In this document: one piece after another, positions 25,892 through 35,245 of the stretch
Position numbering within the stretch: the stretch's first letter is position 1
How the letters are laid out: each line of letters opens with the position of its first letter
From: Nevskiales bacterium
GTDB lineage: Bacteria; Pseudomonadota; Gammaproteobacteria; Steroidobacterales; GCA-2729495
Reading direction: 5' to 3'
Assembly: GCA_011526045.1 (NCBI GenBank)
Contig: WYBE01000050.1
Coordinates: 1 to 64,000 of the forward strand
DNA length: 64,000 bases
Made by a program: the position numbers and the translations under genes
Notes under the pieces: model-generated
Databases searched by the model: none
What the model was told of the DNA's origin: nothing
The model's input: only the letters and a program-made list of their open reading frames with translations

Positions 25892-27085
25892 ATGAGCAGC
25901 AGCATCCGGTATCACAGAGTCTTCGCGCGGGTCGGTATCGCAGTGTGCATGGCCGCGCTGGCCGGCGCCTGCGGCGGCCCCAGCGCGCCGCCGGAGCAGG
26001 GCGCGGCGTCGCCCGCCGGAGAGAAGCCGGCGGCCCCGCCGGCAGCGGCCGCCATGGACGCCGAGAAGACGCTCAATGTCTACAACTGGTCGGATTACAT
26101 CGACGACTCCGTGATCGAGGACTTCGAGAAGGAGTACGGGATCGACGTCACCTACGACGTGTTCGACTCCAACGAGGTGCTCGAGACGAAGCTCCTCGCC
26201 GGCACCACCGGCTACGACATCGTCGTGCCCTCGGCATCGTTCCTCGAGCGTCAGATCCAGGCTGGCGTGTTCCGGCCGCTCGACAAGTCGCTGCTGCCGA
26301 ACCTGAAGAACATGGACCCCGAGATCACCCGGCAGATCGCCAGACACGACCCGGGCAACGATCACGCGGTGAACTATCTCTGGGGCACGTCCGGGCCGGG
26401 CTACAACGCCGCGATGATCGAGCAGCGTATGCCCGGTGCGCCGGTCGACAGCTGGCGCATGTTCTACGACCCGGAGGTCGTCGCGAAGTTTGCCGATTGC
26501 GGGGTGAGCATCATCGACGCGCCTTCGGAGGTCGTCGGCACCGTGCTCATATTCCTGGGCCGCGACCCGAACAGCGAAAAGCCGGAGGATCTGCAGGCAG
26601 CCGAAGACGTGCTGATGAAGATCCGCCCGCACGTGCGCTACGTGAATTCCTCGAAGTACATCGAGGACCTCGCGAATGGCGAGATCTGCCTTGCGCTCGG
26701 CTGGGTCGGCGACGTGCTGCAGGCGCGCGACCGGGCGGAAGAGGCGGGCAAGGGCCTCGATATCCGCTACAACATCCCGAAGGAGGGCGCGATCATGTTC
26801 TTCGACATGCTCGCAATCCCGAAGGATGCGCAACATCCGCTGAATGCGCACCTGTTCATCAATTACCTGATGCGACCCGAAGTGGCAGCCAAAAACTCGA
26901 GCTTCGTGAATTTCGCCAGCAGCAATGCCGCATCCTATCCGCTGGTGGATGAGGCCGTGCGCAACGACCCGAGCATCTACCCGACACCCGAGGTCAAGGC
27001 GAAGCTGTGGCCGGACCTGGCGGAGACGCCGGAGTTCACGCGGCAGCTGACGCGTAGCTGGACACGGTTCAAGACCGGCAAGTAG
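25892..27085 (+). CDS. potF: Polyamine ABC transporter substrate-binding lipoprotein
   Basis: A 397-residue PotD/PotF-type binding protein with a lipobox (LAGAC, about residue 28), a low-complexity Ala/Pro/Glu linker, and the mature domain opening with NVYNWSDYIDDSV, the classic polyamine-binder start. The internal YDIVVPSASFLERQI and NYLWGTSGPGYN segments match the family. It captures putrescine or spermidine and delivers it to PotGHI. Gene order binding protein-ATPase-permease-permease matches potFGHI rather than potABCD. Mature-domain length is normal. Confidence 0.92.
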   Translation: MSSSIRYHRVFARVGIAVCMAALAGACGGPSAPPEQGAASPAGEKPAAPPAAAAMDAEKTLNVYNWSDYIDDSVIEDFEKEYGIDVTYDVFDSNEVLETKLLAGTTGYDIVVPSASFLERQIQAGVFRPLDKSLLPNLKNMDPEITRQIARHDPGNDHAVNYLWGTSGPGYNAAMIEQRMPGAPVDSWRMFYDPEVVAKFADCGVSIIDAPSEVVGTVLIFLGRDPNSEKPEDLQAAEDVLMKIRPHVRYVNSSKYIEDLANGEICLALGWVGDVLQARDRAEEAGKGLDIRYNIPKEGAIMFFDMLAIPKDAQHPLNAHLFINYLMRPEVAAKNSSFVNFASSNAASYPLVDEAVRNDPSIYPTPEVKAKLWPDLAETPEFTRQLTRSWTRFKTGK

Positions 27086-27102
27086 GAGAGGTACCAGCGG
27101 CC

Positions 27103-28236
27103 GTGCCCGAGGCGCTGTCGGCGGTCGGACCAGCCCAGGGCGAGCACGCGGCCAGGTACGTGCGCATCGGGCGCGTCACGAAGAAGTTCGGCGATTTCGT
27201 CGCCGTCAACAATGTGTCCCTCGACATCCGGCAGGGAGAGATCTTCTGCCTGCTCGGCGGTTCCGGCTGCGGCAAGACCACGCTGTTGCGCATGCTCGCG
27301 GGCTTCGAGGAACCGACCAGCGGCACCATCGAGATCGACGGCGAGGACATGGCCGACATTCCGCCCTACGAGCGGCCGGTGAACATGATGTTCCAGTCCT
27401 ACGCGTTGTTCCCGCACATGACGGTGGCCAGGAACGTGGCGTTCGGGCTGGAGCAGGAGGGGCTCGCGCGCGCCGAGATCGAGCGGCGCGTCGGCGAGAT
27501 GCTCGATATGGTGCAGATGGGCGCCTATGCGAAGCGCAAGCCCCACCAGTTGTCGGGCGGCCAGCGCCAGCGTGTCGCGCTGGCCAGGTCGCTGGTGAAG
27601 CAGCCGAAGCTCATGCTGCTCGACGAACCGCTCGGCGCGCTCGACAAGAAGCTGCGCGAGCAGACGCAGTTCGAGCTGATCGGGATCCAGGAGCGGCTCG
27701 GGGTCACCTTTGTGGTGGTCACCCATGACCAGGAGGAGGCGATGACGCTTGCCTCGCGGATCGGGGTCATGCACCGCGGCGAAATCGTGCAGGTCGGCAC
27801 GCCCACCGAGATCTACGAGTATCCGTCGTCGCGCTTCGTGGCCGACTTCATCGGCTCGGTGAACATGTTCGAAGGGAAGCTGATCGAGGACGAGCCGGAT
27901 CACGTCCGCATCGATTCGCGCGAGCTCGGCGGCACGGTGTACGTGGATCACGGCATCAGCGCGGCGCCCGGCGCCACGGTATGGGCGGCGATCCGGCCCG
28001 AGAAGATCAACATCGAGCGCGCCCGGCCTGCGGGCGAGGACAACTGCGTACGCGGCGTGGTGAAGGAAATCGCCTACATGGGCGACATGTCGGTGTACCT
28101 CGTACAGATCGGCAGCGGGCGCATGATGCGGGTGAGCCGGCCCAACATCGTGCGGCAGGCTGAGGACCGCATCAGCTGGGACGAGACGGTGTTCCTCTCC
28201 TGGCACGCCTCCAGCCCGATCGTGCTGACCCAATGA
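27103..28236 (+). CDS. potG: Polyamine ABC transporter ATPase
   Basis: The 377-residue length equals that of E. coli PotG. Motifs: Walker A GGSGCGKTT, NMMFQSYALFPHMTV, signature LSGGQRQRVALARSL, Walker B LMLLDEPLGALD, His switch VTHDQEEA. The C-terminal TOBE region contains the IGSVN-F motif and AYMGDMSVYLV. It starts at GTG 27103, 17 bases after potF, and overlaps potH by 4 bases. It powers polyamine import at the inner membrane. Confidence 0.93.
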   Translation: MPEALSAVGPAQGEHAARYVRIGRVTKKFGDFVAVNNVSLDIRQGEIFCLLGGSGCGKTTLLRMLAGFEEPTSGTIEIDGEDMADIPPYERPVNMMFQSYALFPHMTVARNVAFGLEQEGLARAEIERRVGEMLDMVQMGAYAKRKPHQLSGGQRQRVALARSLVKQPKLMLLDEPLGALDKKLREQTQFELIGIQERLGVTFVVVTHDQEEAMTLASRIGVMHRGEIVQVGTPTEIYEYPSSRFVADFIGSVNMFEGKLIEDEPDHVRIDSRELGGTVYVDHGISAAPGATVWAAIRPEKINIERARPAGEDNCVRGVVKEIAYMGDMSVYLVQIGSGRMMRVSRPNIVRQAEDRISWDETVFLSWHASSPIVLTQ

Positions 28237-29246
28237 GCACCGGCCTCGCTGCGCGCCCGCGCCGGCCACGCGCCGCGCGGCCATCGAGCGGGCGTCTCAC
28301 GCCGCTGTGGACCCTGATCCTGCGGCTCGCCCCGCCGAGCTGGTCGGACTATGTGCTGCGGCACTGGAGCGGCAGGCGGCTGGTCGCCGCCGTGCCGTAC
28401 CTGTGGCTCGTCCTGTTCTTCGTCGTCCCGTTCCTGATCGTGTTCAAGATCTCGTTCTCCGAGGTCAGGATCGCGATGCCGCCCTATGCGCCGCTGATCG
28501 AATGGGCGGGCGCGCAGGCGGTCGAAGTGAAGCTGAATCTCGCGAACTACGCGTTCCTGCTGACGGACGATCTGTATTCCAGTTCCTACATCTATTCGAT
28601 CAAGGTGGCGGCCGTGTCCGCCCTGTGCTGTCTCCTCATCGGTTACCCGATGGCGTACGCGATGGCCCGCTCGGCACCGACCTGGCGCAGCGTTTACGTG
28701 CTCCTGGTGATCCTGCCGTTCTGGACGTCGTTCCTGCTGCGCGTCTATGCCTGGATCGGGCTGCTGAAGAACAATGGCGTGATCAACAACGTGCTGATGG
28801 CCGCCGGCATCATCGACGAGCCGATCACCATGATGAACACGAGTTTTGCCGTCTATGTCGGCATCGTCTATTCCTACCTGCCGTTCATGATCCTGCCGCT
28901 GTATGCCAACCTGGAGAAGCACGATCCGACCCTGCTCGAGGCGGCGGCCGACCTCGGCGCCGGGCCGGTGACGCGGTTCCTGCGCATCACGCTGCCGCTG
29001 TCGATGCCGGGCGTGATCGCAGGGTCGCTGCTGGTGTTCATCCCTGCGGTGGGCGAGTTCGTCATTCCCTCGCTGCTCGGGCCCACCGATCAGCTCATGA
29101 TCGGCCGGGTGCTCTGGGACGAGTTCTTCGCCAACCGCGACTGGCCCGTGGCGAGCTCGGTCGCCATCTTCATGCTGTTGCTGCTGGTCGTGCCGATCAT
29201 GATCTTCCAGCGCTTCCAGAACCGCGAACTGGCGGCACGCAAATGA
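28233..29246 (+). CDS. potH: Polyamine ABC transporter permease
   Basis: A 337-residue permease. A charged N-terminal extension of about 50 residues precedes the usual six membrane spans. The EAA loop, EAAADLGAGPVTRFLRITLPLSMPG in outline, is the docking site for the ATPase. Starts within the potG stop (ATGA) and overlaps the potI start in the same way, so the operon is translationally coupled throughout. Confidence 0.92.
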   Translation: MSTGLAARPRRPRAARPSSGRLTPLWTLILRLAPPSWSDYVLRHWSGRRLVAAVPYLWLVLFFVVPFLIVFKISFSEVRIAMPPYAPLIEWAGAQAVEVKLNLANYAFLLTDDLYSSSYIYSIKVAAVSALCCLLIGYPMAYAMARSAPTWRSVYVLLVILPFWTSFLLRVYAWIGLLKNNGVINNVLMAAGIIDEPITMMNTSFAVYVGIVYSYLPFMILPLYANLEKHDPTLLEAAADLGAGPVTRFLRITLPLSMPGVIAGSLLVFIPAVGEFVIPSLLGPTDQLMIGRVLWDEFFANRDWPVASSVAIFMLLLLVVPIMIFQRFQNRELAARK

Positions 29247-30091
29247 CGCGTCGCCCGGTATTCCAGCCGCTTTCCCTCGCGATCGGCTTTGCGTTCCTCT
29301 ACGTGCCGATCATCTCGATGATCGTGTTTTCGTTCAACAACTCGCGTCTCGTGACCGTGTGGGACGCGCCCAACTCGCCGACCCTGAAGTGGTACCGCGA
29401 GCTCTTCGGCAACGAGCAGATCCTCAACGCCGCGTGGCTGTCCATCAAGGTGGCCGCAATGACGGCGACCGGTGCCGTGGTGCTCGGCACACTCGCCGGG
29501 CTCGTGCTCGCGCGCTTCGGGCCCTTCAGGGGGCGCACCTTGCTCGCCGGCATGACGACTGCCCCGCTGGTGATGCCCGAGGTGATCACGGGGCTGTCCA
29601 TGCTGCTGCTGTTCGTGTCCATGGAGCAGCTGCTCGGCTGGCCGCAGGGTCGCGGCATGCTCACGATCACCATCGCACACGTTACTTTTGCCATGGCCTA
29701 TGTCACCGTGATCGTGCAGTCGCAGCTCGCCGGTTTCGACGACTCGCTGGAGGAGGCGGCCATGGATCTCGGCGCCCGTCCGGCGCGGGTGTTCTTTCGC
29801 ATCACCCTGCCGCTGATCCTGCCCGCGATCGCCTCGGGCTGGCTGCTGGCCTTCACGCTGTCATGGGACGACCTCGTGATCGCGCAGTTCGTGGCCGGAC
29901 CCGGCTCCAGCACCCTGCCGATGGTCATCTTCTCCAAGGTGCGGCTCGGCGTGAGCCCGGATGTCAACGCGCTTGCGACGATCCTGGTGCTGCTGGTGGC
30001 GGCCGGGGTGGTGGCCGGTGCGTGGTGGATGCGCCGGCAGGAGAAACGTCACGAGCGCGAGGTGCAGCTCGCGCTCGCGGAGAACGCGTGA
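29243..30091 (+). CDS. potI: Polyamine ABC transporter permease
   Basis: A 282-residue permease, the same length class as E. coli PotI (281). Six spans and an EEAAMDLGARPARVFF-type EAA loop are visible. The start overlaps potH by 4 bases (ATGA). Its stop codon TGA is the first three bases of a palindromic element at 30089-30238, so insertion of that element may have set the present C-terminus. Confidence 0.92.
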   Translation: MTRRPVFQPLSLAIGFAFLYVPIISMIVFSFNNSRLVTVWDAPNSPTLKWYRELFGNEQILNAAWLSIKVAAMTATGAVVLGTLAGLVLARFGPFRGRTLLAGMTTAPLVMPEVITGLSMLLLFVSMEQLLGWPQGRGMLTITIAHVTFAMAYVTVIVQSQLAGFDDSLEEAAMDLGARPARVFFRITLPLILPAIASGWLLAFTLSWDDLVIAQFVAGPGSSTLPMVIFSKVRLGVSPDVNALATILVLLVAAGVVAGAWWMRRQEKRHEREVQLALAENA

Positions 30092-30238
30092 CAGGCGGTT
30101 GAAAAGCTGCTGCGGAGCGCGTTGGCTTCGTTGCGCGGTGCTCGGAATCCTCATGTACTGACGTGTACACTGCGGTTCCTGCGCTCCGGGCGCCTCGCCA
30201 CCGCGCTCCTCGCGACGCTTTTTTTTAACAGCCTGTCA
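30089..30238. mobile_element. MITE-like palindromic element of about 150 bp
   Basis: The ends are inverted repeats: TGACAGGCGGTTGAAAAGC at the left and, on the other strand, TTGACAGGCTGTTAAAAAAA at the right. The arms continue as an imperfect palindrome (matching GAGCGCG-TGGC blocks) around a TGTACTGACGTGTACA centre. No coding capacity. On the plus strand the arms fold and are followed by T8 (30219-30226), so it can end potFGHI transcription. Non-autonomous mobile element is the best reading; one copy is seen here. Confidence 0.6.
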
Positions 30239-30264
30239 AGGGCGAGCAGGCTGCGGCGGCGCTA

Positions 30265-31341
30265 TCAGATCAGCCCGTCGCGGCCGAGCCGTTCGATGTC
30301 GGCGAGCTGGAATTTCGTCAATTCCCCCTTCTCGGGGATGCGGGCCTTGCCGTCGCGAAGCAGCAGGTTCTTCGGATGGAAGACCGTGCTCGCGTAGCGC
30401 TCGGCATAGAGCTGGAAGGGCTGGCGCACCAGCATGTTGGTGAGTCCGGTGCGCCGGCGCGTGGCGCGCAGCGCCTCGATGTCGATGGTGGCAGTCGCGA
30501 CCATGGACTCTCCGCCTGCCGCGGCCTCCGCCAGGACGTCGCCCTTGTAATCGATGATCTTCGACATGCCGGTGGCGGAGTTCGCCGGGATCGCGATGTG
30601 ATCGAGCCGTGCGGAGTTCGCGGAGACCACGTAGGCGATGTTCTCGGCGGCGCGGGCGCGCCGGGCGATTTCCTTCGGCGTCAGCTGCGGGCTGCCGACC
30701 TCGCTGGTCGGGTGCACGAACAGTTCGGCGCCGCGCATGACGTGACAACGGGCGATCTCGGGGTAGAGGATCTCCTCCGAGGCGATGGCGGCCAGCCGCC
30801 CGATGGGCGTGTCGGCCACCGGGAACACCTTCTCGATGCCGTGGACTTCCAGGTAGCGGTCCCACACGTCGTAGGGCGTGGGCGCGCTCAGCGACACCAG
30901 CCGCCGGTAGCGCAGGATCACCTCGCCGGCCGGGCTGATGATGAAGCAGCACTGGAAATACAACTCGGGGAAGTGCGGATCCACCTCGTAGGCGTTACCG
31001 GCAAGGTACAGGTCCATGTCCCTGGCGATGCTGCACAACTCCGCGTACTCCGGCCCGTCGATGGCGAGCGCGGCCTTGTCGCGCCACTCCGGGATGGATT
31101 CGGCCATCGGAAAGCCGGTGAGGAAGTACTCGGGTAGCACCACGAGCTTTATGTCCACACCGTTGTACTGCCGGATGAAGCCCTTGCTGCCGGCAAGGCT
31201 GCGGCGCACCCGCGCCAGGTTTTCGGTCATGCGGGCGCGGGCGCTGGCCCTGTCCGGGCAGTCGTTCACGCAGCCGGTCGCGAGCTGCAACGCGAGGGCA
31301 GCGTAGCGAGGCACCAACACAGTGGCGGTTTTGTTTGACAT
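30265..31341 (-). CDS. Nitrilase-superfamily protein with altered catalytic triad
   Basis: A 358-residue carbon-nitrogen hydrolase fold. The catalytic Glu is kept (E71 in LPEYF). The Lys position in the YRK-like motif reads YRR (R147). The nucleophile Cys position, seen in active enzymes as a Cys seven residues before PE, is Ser (S188 in ASEEILYPE). Two of three triad residues are therefore replaced, so classical thiol chemistry is unlikely; a Ser-based reaction or a binding role is possible. ATG 31341 is preferred over a TTG one codon upstream. Convergent with potI, which hints at but does not prove a link to polyamine metabolism. Confidence 0.82.
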   Translation of the reverse strand: MSNKTATVLVPRYAALALQLATGCVNDCPDRASARARMTENLARVRRSLAGSKGFIRQYNGVDIKLVVLPEYFLTGFPMAESIPEWRDKAALAIDGPEYAELCSIARDMDLYLAGNAYEVDPHFPELYFQCCFIISPAGEVILRYRRLVSLSAPTPYDVWDRYLEVHGIEKVFPVADTPIGRLAAIASEEILYPEIARCHVMRGAELFVHPTSEVGSPQLTPKEIARRARAAENIAYVVSANSARLDHIAIPANSATGMSKIIDYKGDVLAEAAAGGESMVATATIDIEALRATRRRTGLTNMLVRQPFQLYAERYASTVFHPKNLLLRDGKARIPEKGELTKFQLADIERLGRDGLI

Positions 31342-31466
31342 CAAAATTGTTCCCTGGAGCCGGGCGAGTCGGAACCGATCACACGCGGTGACGACGACGG
31401 CGGACGGATTCTTCCACCGCGCGGCAAGTCAGCGCAAGCCGCGATATGCTTTGTTTTCGCCGTATG

Positions 31467-31472
31467 TATAAT
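31467..31472 (+). promoter_or_regulatory. Candidate -10 element of the oxidoreductase operon
   Basis: A perfect TATAAT, preceded by TG, lies 83 bases before the first gene of the operon at 31556. No convincing -35 hexamer is seen. Confidence 0.45.
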
Positions 31473-31555
31473 CCCGCCAGCCTCAAAGAAGTACCTGCTA
31501 TTCAGCACCGCTCCAACCTCAGGCCCGGAGCTTCCGGGTAGCGCCCGCGCTCGCC

Positions 31556-33367
31556 ATGCAACCCACCGATATCAGTAATCCGCAGTACTTTCACAAAGTC
31601 GTCGATTGCCAGTGGGGATGCCCCGCGCATACCGACGTGCCCGGTTACATCCGGCTGATTGCCCAGGGGCGTTACACCGACGCCTACATGCTCAATCGCC
31701 AGGCCAACGTGTTCCCGGGGATTCTCGGTCGCGTCTGCGATCGCCCCTGCGAACCCGTGTGCCGGCGTGCGCGCGTGGAGAAGGAGCCGGTGGCTATCTG
31801 CCGGCTGAAGCGGGTCGCGTCCGATTTGCGCGAGGACGTCGCGGCACTGCTGCCCAAGGCGCCGCGCCGGAAGAACGGCAAGCGGGTCGCGCTGATTGGC
31901 GCCGGACCCGCATCGCTCACCGTGGCGAACGACCTGCTGCCGATGGGCTACGAGGTGGTGATCTACGAGGCGCTCGCGGTGCCCGGCGGGCTGATGCGCA
32001 GCAACATCCCATCGTTCCGGCTGCCCGCCGAAGTGCTCGACGAGGAAATCGGCATGATCGTCGGCATGGGTGCGGACCTGCGGCTCGGCACGCCGGTGAA
32101 GAGCATGAAGGCCCTGCTGGCGGAGGGCTACGACGCCGTGTTCGTCGGCAGCGGCGCGCCGAAGGGCAAGAACCTGAAGCTGCCGGGTCGCGACGAGGCG
32201 GCGGCGAACATACACATCGGCATCGCCTGGCTGGAATCGGTGGCGTTCGGCCACGTCGAGCGGATCGGCGAGCGGGTGCTCATCATCGGCGTGGGCAATA
32301 CCGCGATGGACTGCTGCCGCACGTCGTTGCGCCTCGGCGCGAAGAACGTGAAGGTGATGGCCCGCAAGCCGCGCGAGTTTTTCAAGGCCTCCGCGTGGGA
32401 ACTGCAGGACGCCGAGGAGGAAACCGTCGAGATCGTGGTCAACCACTCGCCCAAGTCGTTCGTCGTGGAGAAGGGCCGGCTGACCGGTATGATTTTCGAG
32501 AAGATGGAGTACGAGATCGATGCGCGCGGGCGCATCACCGCGGAGAAGATCGCAGGCGAGGAGTTTTTCCCCTGCGACGACGTGGTGCTCGCCATCGGCC
32601 AGGAGAATGCCTTTCCCTGGGTGGAGCGCGACCTCGGCATCGAGTTCGACAAATGGGACGTGCCGGTGGTCGACCAGGTCACCTACCAGGGCACCCGGCC
32701 CGGGGTCTTCTTCGGCGGTGATTCTGCATTCGGGCCCAAGAACATCATCTGGGCGGTCGAGCACGGCCACCAGGCCGCGATCTCGATCCACAAGTACTGT
32801 CATGGCGAGGACATTGCCCGGCGCATGCCCTATGGCATGAATCTCGCGACCTCCAAGATGGGCATGCACGAGTGGTCCTACAGCAACGCCTATGACCCTG
32901 TCGAGCGGCGCGTGATGCCGCACGTCAGCCTCAAGGAACGCTTCAAGAAGCTGAACCTCGAGGTGGAGCTGGGATTCACGGCGGAGCAGTTCACCCGGGA
33001 AGTCGAGCGCTGCCTCAATTGCGACATCCAGACGGTGTTCACGGCGAAGCTGTGCATCGAGTGCGATGCCTGCGTGGACATCTGCCCGACGCGCTGCCTG
33101 ACCATCACCACCAACGGCCCCGAAGACGAACTGAGACAGCGGCTTTCCGCGCCGGCGAACAATCTCAGCCAGGATCTCTACGTCTCAACCGGGTTGCCGC
33201 AGACAGGCCGCGTCATGGTGAAGGACGAGGACCTGTGCGTGCACTGCAGCCTGTGCGCCGAACGTTGCCCCACCGGCGCCTGGGACATGCAGAAGTTCAC
33301 GCTGAAGGTGCCATACGCCGCTGATGAGGCGGCCGAATCCGTCCCGCAGACGCGCACCGGAACCTGA
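31556..33367 (+). CDS. FAD/Fe-S pyridine-nucleotide oxidoreductase, GltD-like with extra ferredoxin domain
   Basis: A 603-residue electron-transfer protein. The N-terminus (CQWGCPAHTDVPGY and CDRPCEPVC) matches the Fe-S domain of GltD-type subunits. A FAD-binding loop IGAGPASLTVAN near residue 115 and an NAD(P)-binding loop IIGVGNTAMDCC near residue 245 follow. The C-terminus adds two 4Fe-4S motifs, CIECDACVDICP and CVHCSLCAERCP. This should move electrons between NAD(P)(H) and ferredoxin-type centres. The two genes downstream encode a 2-oxoacid:acceptor oxidoreductase, so it probably serves as its dedicated electron partner. It is not a glutamate synthase subunit in this context. Confidence 0.88.
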   Translation: MQPTDISNPQYFHKVVDCQWGCPAHTDVPGYIRLIAQGRYTDAYMLNRQANVFPGILGRVCDRPCEPVCRRARVEKEPVAICRLKRVASDLREDVAALLPKAPRRKNGKRVALIGAGPASLTVANDLLPMGYEVVIYEALAVPGGLMRSNIPSFRLPAEVLDEEIGMIVGMGADLRLGTPVKSMKALLAEGYDAVFVGSGAPKGKNLKLPGRDEAAANIHIGIAWLESVAFGHVERIGERVLIIGVGNTAMDCCRTSLRLGAKNVKVMARKPREFFKASAWELQDAEEETVEIVVNHSPKSFVVEKGRLTGMIFEKMEYEIDARGRITAEKIAGEEFFPCDDVVLAIGQENAFPWVERDLGIEFDKWDVPVVDQVTYQGTRPGVFFGGDSAFGPKNIIWAVEHGHQAAISIHKYCHGEDIARRMPYGMNLATSKMGMHEWSYSNAYDPVERRVMPHVSLKERFKKLNLEVELGFTAEQFTREVERCLNCDIQTVFTAKLCIECDACVDICPTRCLTITTNGPEDELRQRLSAPANNLSQDLYVSTGLPQTGRVMVKDEDLCVHCSLCAERCPTGAWDMQKFTLKVPYAADEAAESVPQTRTGT

Positions 33368-33433
33368 TCCGAAAACCACCGGCCGGGAGGCCCGCGGGGG
33401 CGCGTGCGTCCCCGGCCAGCGACACACACCACG

Positions 33434-35245
33434 ATGAGCAAGAATCCCAGTGACAATGACTTCACCGTAAAGGTGGCCAACGTCAACGGCACCGGCTCTG
33501 CCAGTGCCAATACGCTGCTGATGAAGGCGTTCTTCCGCATGGGGATCCCCGTGGCCGGGAAGAACTACTTCCCCTCCAACATCCAGGGGCTGCCGACCTG
33601 GTACGAGATCCGCGTCAGCCACGACGGCTACATCTGCCGCTCCGGGCGCGTGGACGTGCTGGTCGCCATGAACGCCGAGACCTATCGCAAGGATCTCAAG
33701 GACGTCGCCCCGGGCGGGTACCTGATATACGACTCGACCTGGCCGCGTTCACAGCAATTGCACCGCGAGGACATCACGGTCCTCGGGGTCCCGCTGGCGA
33801 GGATGTGCAACGAGCGGTTCACGAAGACGCGCGAGCGCGTCCTGATGAAGAACATCGCCTACGTCGGCGTGCTGGCAGCGCTGCTCGAAATCGATACCGG
33901 GGTCGTGCGCCAGCTTCTCCAGGACAGCTTTGCGGGCAAACCGCACCTGCTCGACTCGAACCAGGCCGCCTTCGACCTCGGGTTCGCCTACGCGAAGGAG
34001 CATTTCTCCTGCCCGCTGCCCTTCCGGGCGCGGGCGCTCGACCGGACGGCCGGCCACGTGATGATCGACGGCAACACCACTGCGGCGCTCGGGGCGCTGT
34101 TTGCCGGCGCAACCGTGGCCGCCTGGTACCCGATCACGCCATCGACGTCCGTGATGGATGCCTTCAAGCGTTTCGCGGAGCGATACCGCCGCGACCCGGA
34201 AACCGGGCGCCTCAACGTGGCCATCATCCAGGCCGAGGACGAACTCGCGGCGATCGGCATGGTGCTCGGCGCTGGCTGGAACGGCGCGCGGTCGTTCACG
34301 CCGACCAGCGGACCGGGCATCTCGCTGATGAACGAATTCCTCGGCTACGGATACTTCACGGAGATCCCGGCCGTGCTGATCGACGTGCAGCGCTGCGGGC
34401 CGTCCACCGGGATGCCCACGCGCACGCAGCAGGCCGACATCATGGCCTGCGCCTACGCTTCGCACGGCGACACCCGCCATGTGCTGCTGTTTCCCGCCAA
34501 CCCGGAAGAAGCGTTCTATCTTTCCGCCGCAGCCTTCGATCTCGCCGAACGCCTGCAGACTCCGGTGATCGTGCTGACCGACCTCGACATCGGCATGAAC
34601 GACTGGATGTGCCGTGACCTGAAGTGGGATCCCGCCTACCAGCCCGATCGCGGCAAGGTGATGCAGGCGGAGCAACTCGAGAAGATCGAGAAGTTCCATC
34701 GCTACCTCGACGCGGACAAGGACGGGATTGCCTGGCGAACACTGCCAGGCGTGCACCCGAAGGGCGCGTACTTCACGCGCGGCTCCGGGCACAACATGTA
34801 CGGCGCATACACCGAGGATGCGAAGGAGTACCAGGCGGTGGTGGACCGGCTGCGGTGCAAATGGGATACCGCGAAAGAGCTGGTGCCTGCGCCGGAGGTC
34901 GATTACACGGACGGTTGCCGCACCGGGATCATATCGGTCGGCAGCTGTGACGGGGCCGTGCGCGAGGCGCGTGACCGGCTGGCTGGCGCCGGGGTCCGCA
35001 CCAATTACCTGCGGGTGAAGGCGTTTCCCTTCGGCCGGCAGGTCCAGGACTTCCTCGATGCGCACGATCGCGTCTACGTCGTCGAGCAGAATCGCGACGC
35101 GCAGCTGCGCGGGCTGCTCCTGCTCGAACTGAACGCCGATCCCACGAAGCTGATACCGGTATTGCACTACGACGGGCTGCCCATTACGGCAGCGGATGTC
35201 ATCGGGAAGATCGACCAGGGCATGGCCCGGGGTGAGGCCGCATGA
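33434..35245 (+). CDS. 2-oxoacid:acceptor oxidoreductase, fused gamma-alpha subunit
   Basis: A 603-residue protein. The N-terminal 190 residues are the gamma domain (GTGSASANTLLMKAFFRMG), and the rest is the alpha subunit with the YPITPST motif and a C-terminal Rossmann-like domain. Such gamma-alpha fusions are usual in 2-oxoglutarate:ferredoxin oxidoreductases (KorA). With the following beta subunit it would oxidatively decarboxylate a 2-oxoacid to acyl-CoA and reduce ferredoxin or the neighbouring FAD/Fe-S protein. The exact 2-oxoacid (2-oxoglutarate most likely) is not proven by sequence. It overlaps the beta gene by 4 bases (ATGA). Confidence 0.9.
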   Translation: MSKNPSDNDFTVKVANVNGTGSASANTLLMKAFFRMGIPVAGKNYFPSNIQGLPTWYEIRVSHDGYICRSGRVDVLVAMNAETYRKDLKDVAPGGYLIYDSTWPRSQQLHREDITVLGVPLARMCNERFTKTRERVLMKNIAYVGVLAALLEIDTGVVRQLLQDSFAGKPHLLDSNQAAFDLGFAYAKEHFSCPLPFRARALDRTAGHVMIDGNTTAALGALFAGATVAAWYPITPSTSVMDAFKRFAERYRRDPETGRLNVAIIQAEDELAAIGMVLGAGWNGARSFTPTSGPGISLMNEFLGYGYFTEIPAVLIDVQRCGPSTGMPTRTQQADIMACAYASHGDTRHVLLFPANPEEAFYLSAAAFDLAERLQTPVIVLTDLDIGMNDWMCRDLKWDPAYQPDRGKVMQAEQLEKIEKFHRYLDADKDGIAWRTLPGVHPKGAYFTRGSGHNMYGAYTEDAKEYQAVVDRLRCKWDTAKELVPAPEVDYTDGCRTGIISVGSCDGAVREARDRLAGAGVRTNYLRVKAFPFGRQVQDFLDAHDRVYVVEQNRDAQLRGLLLLELNADPTKLIPVLHYDGLPITAADVIGKIDQGMARGEAA

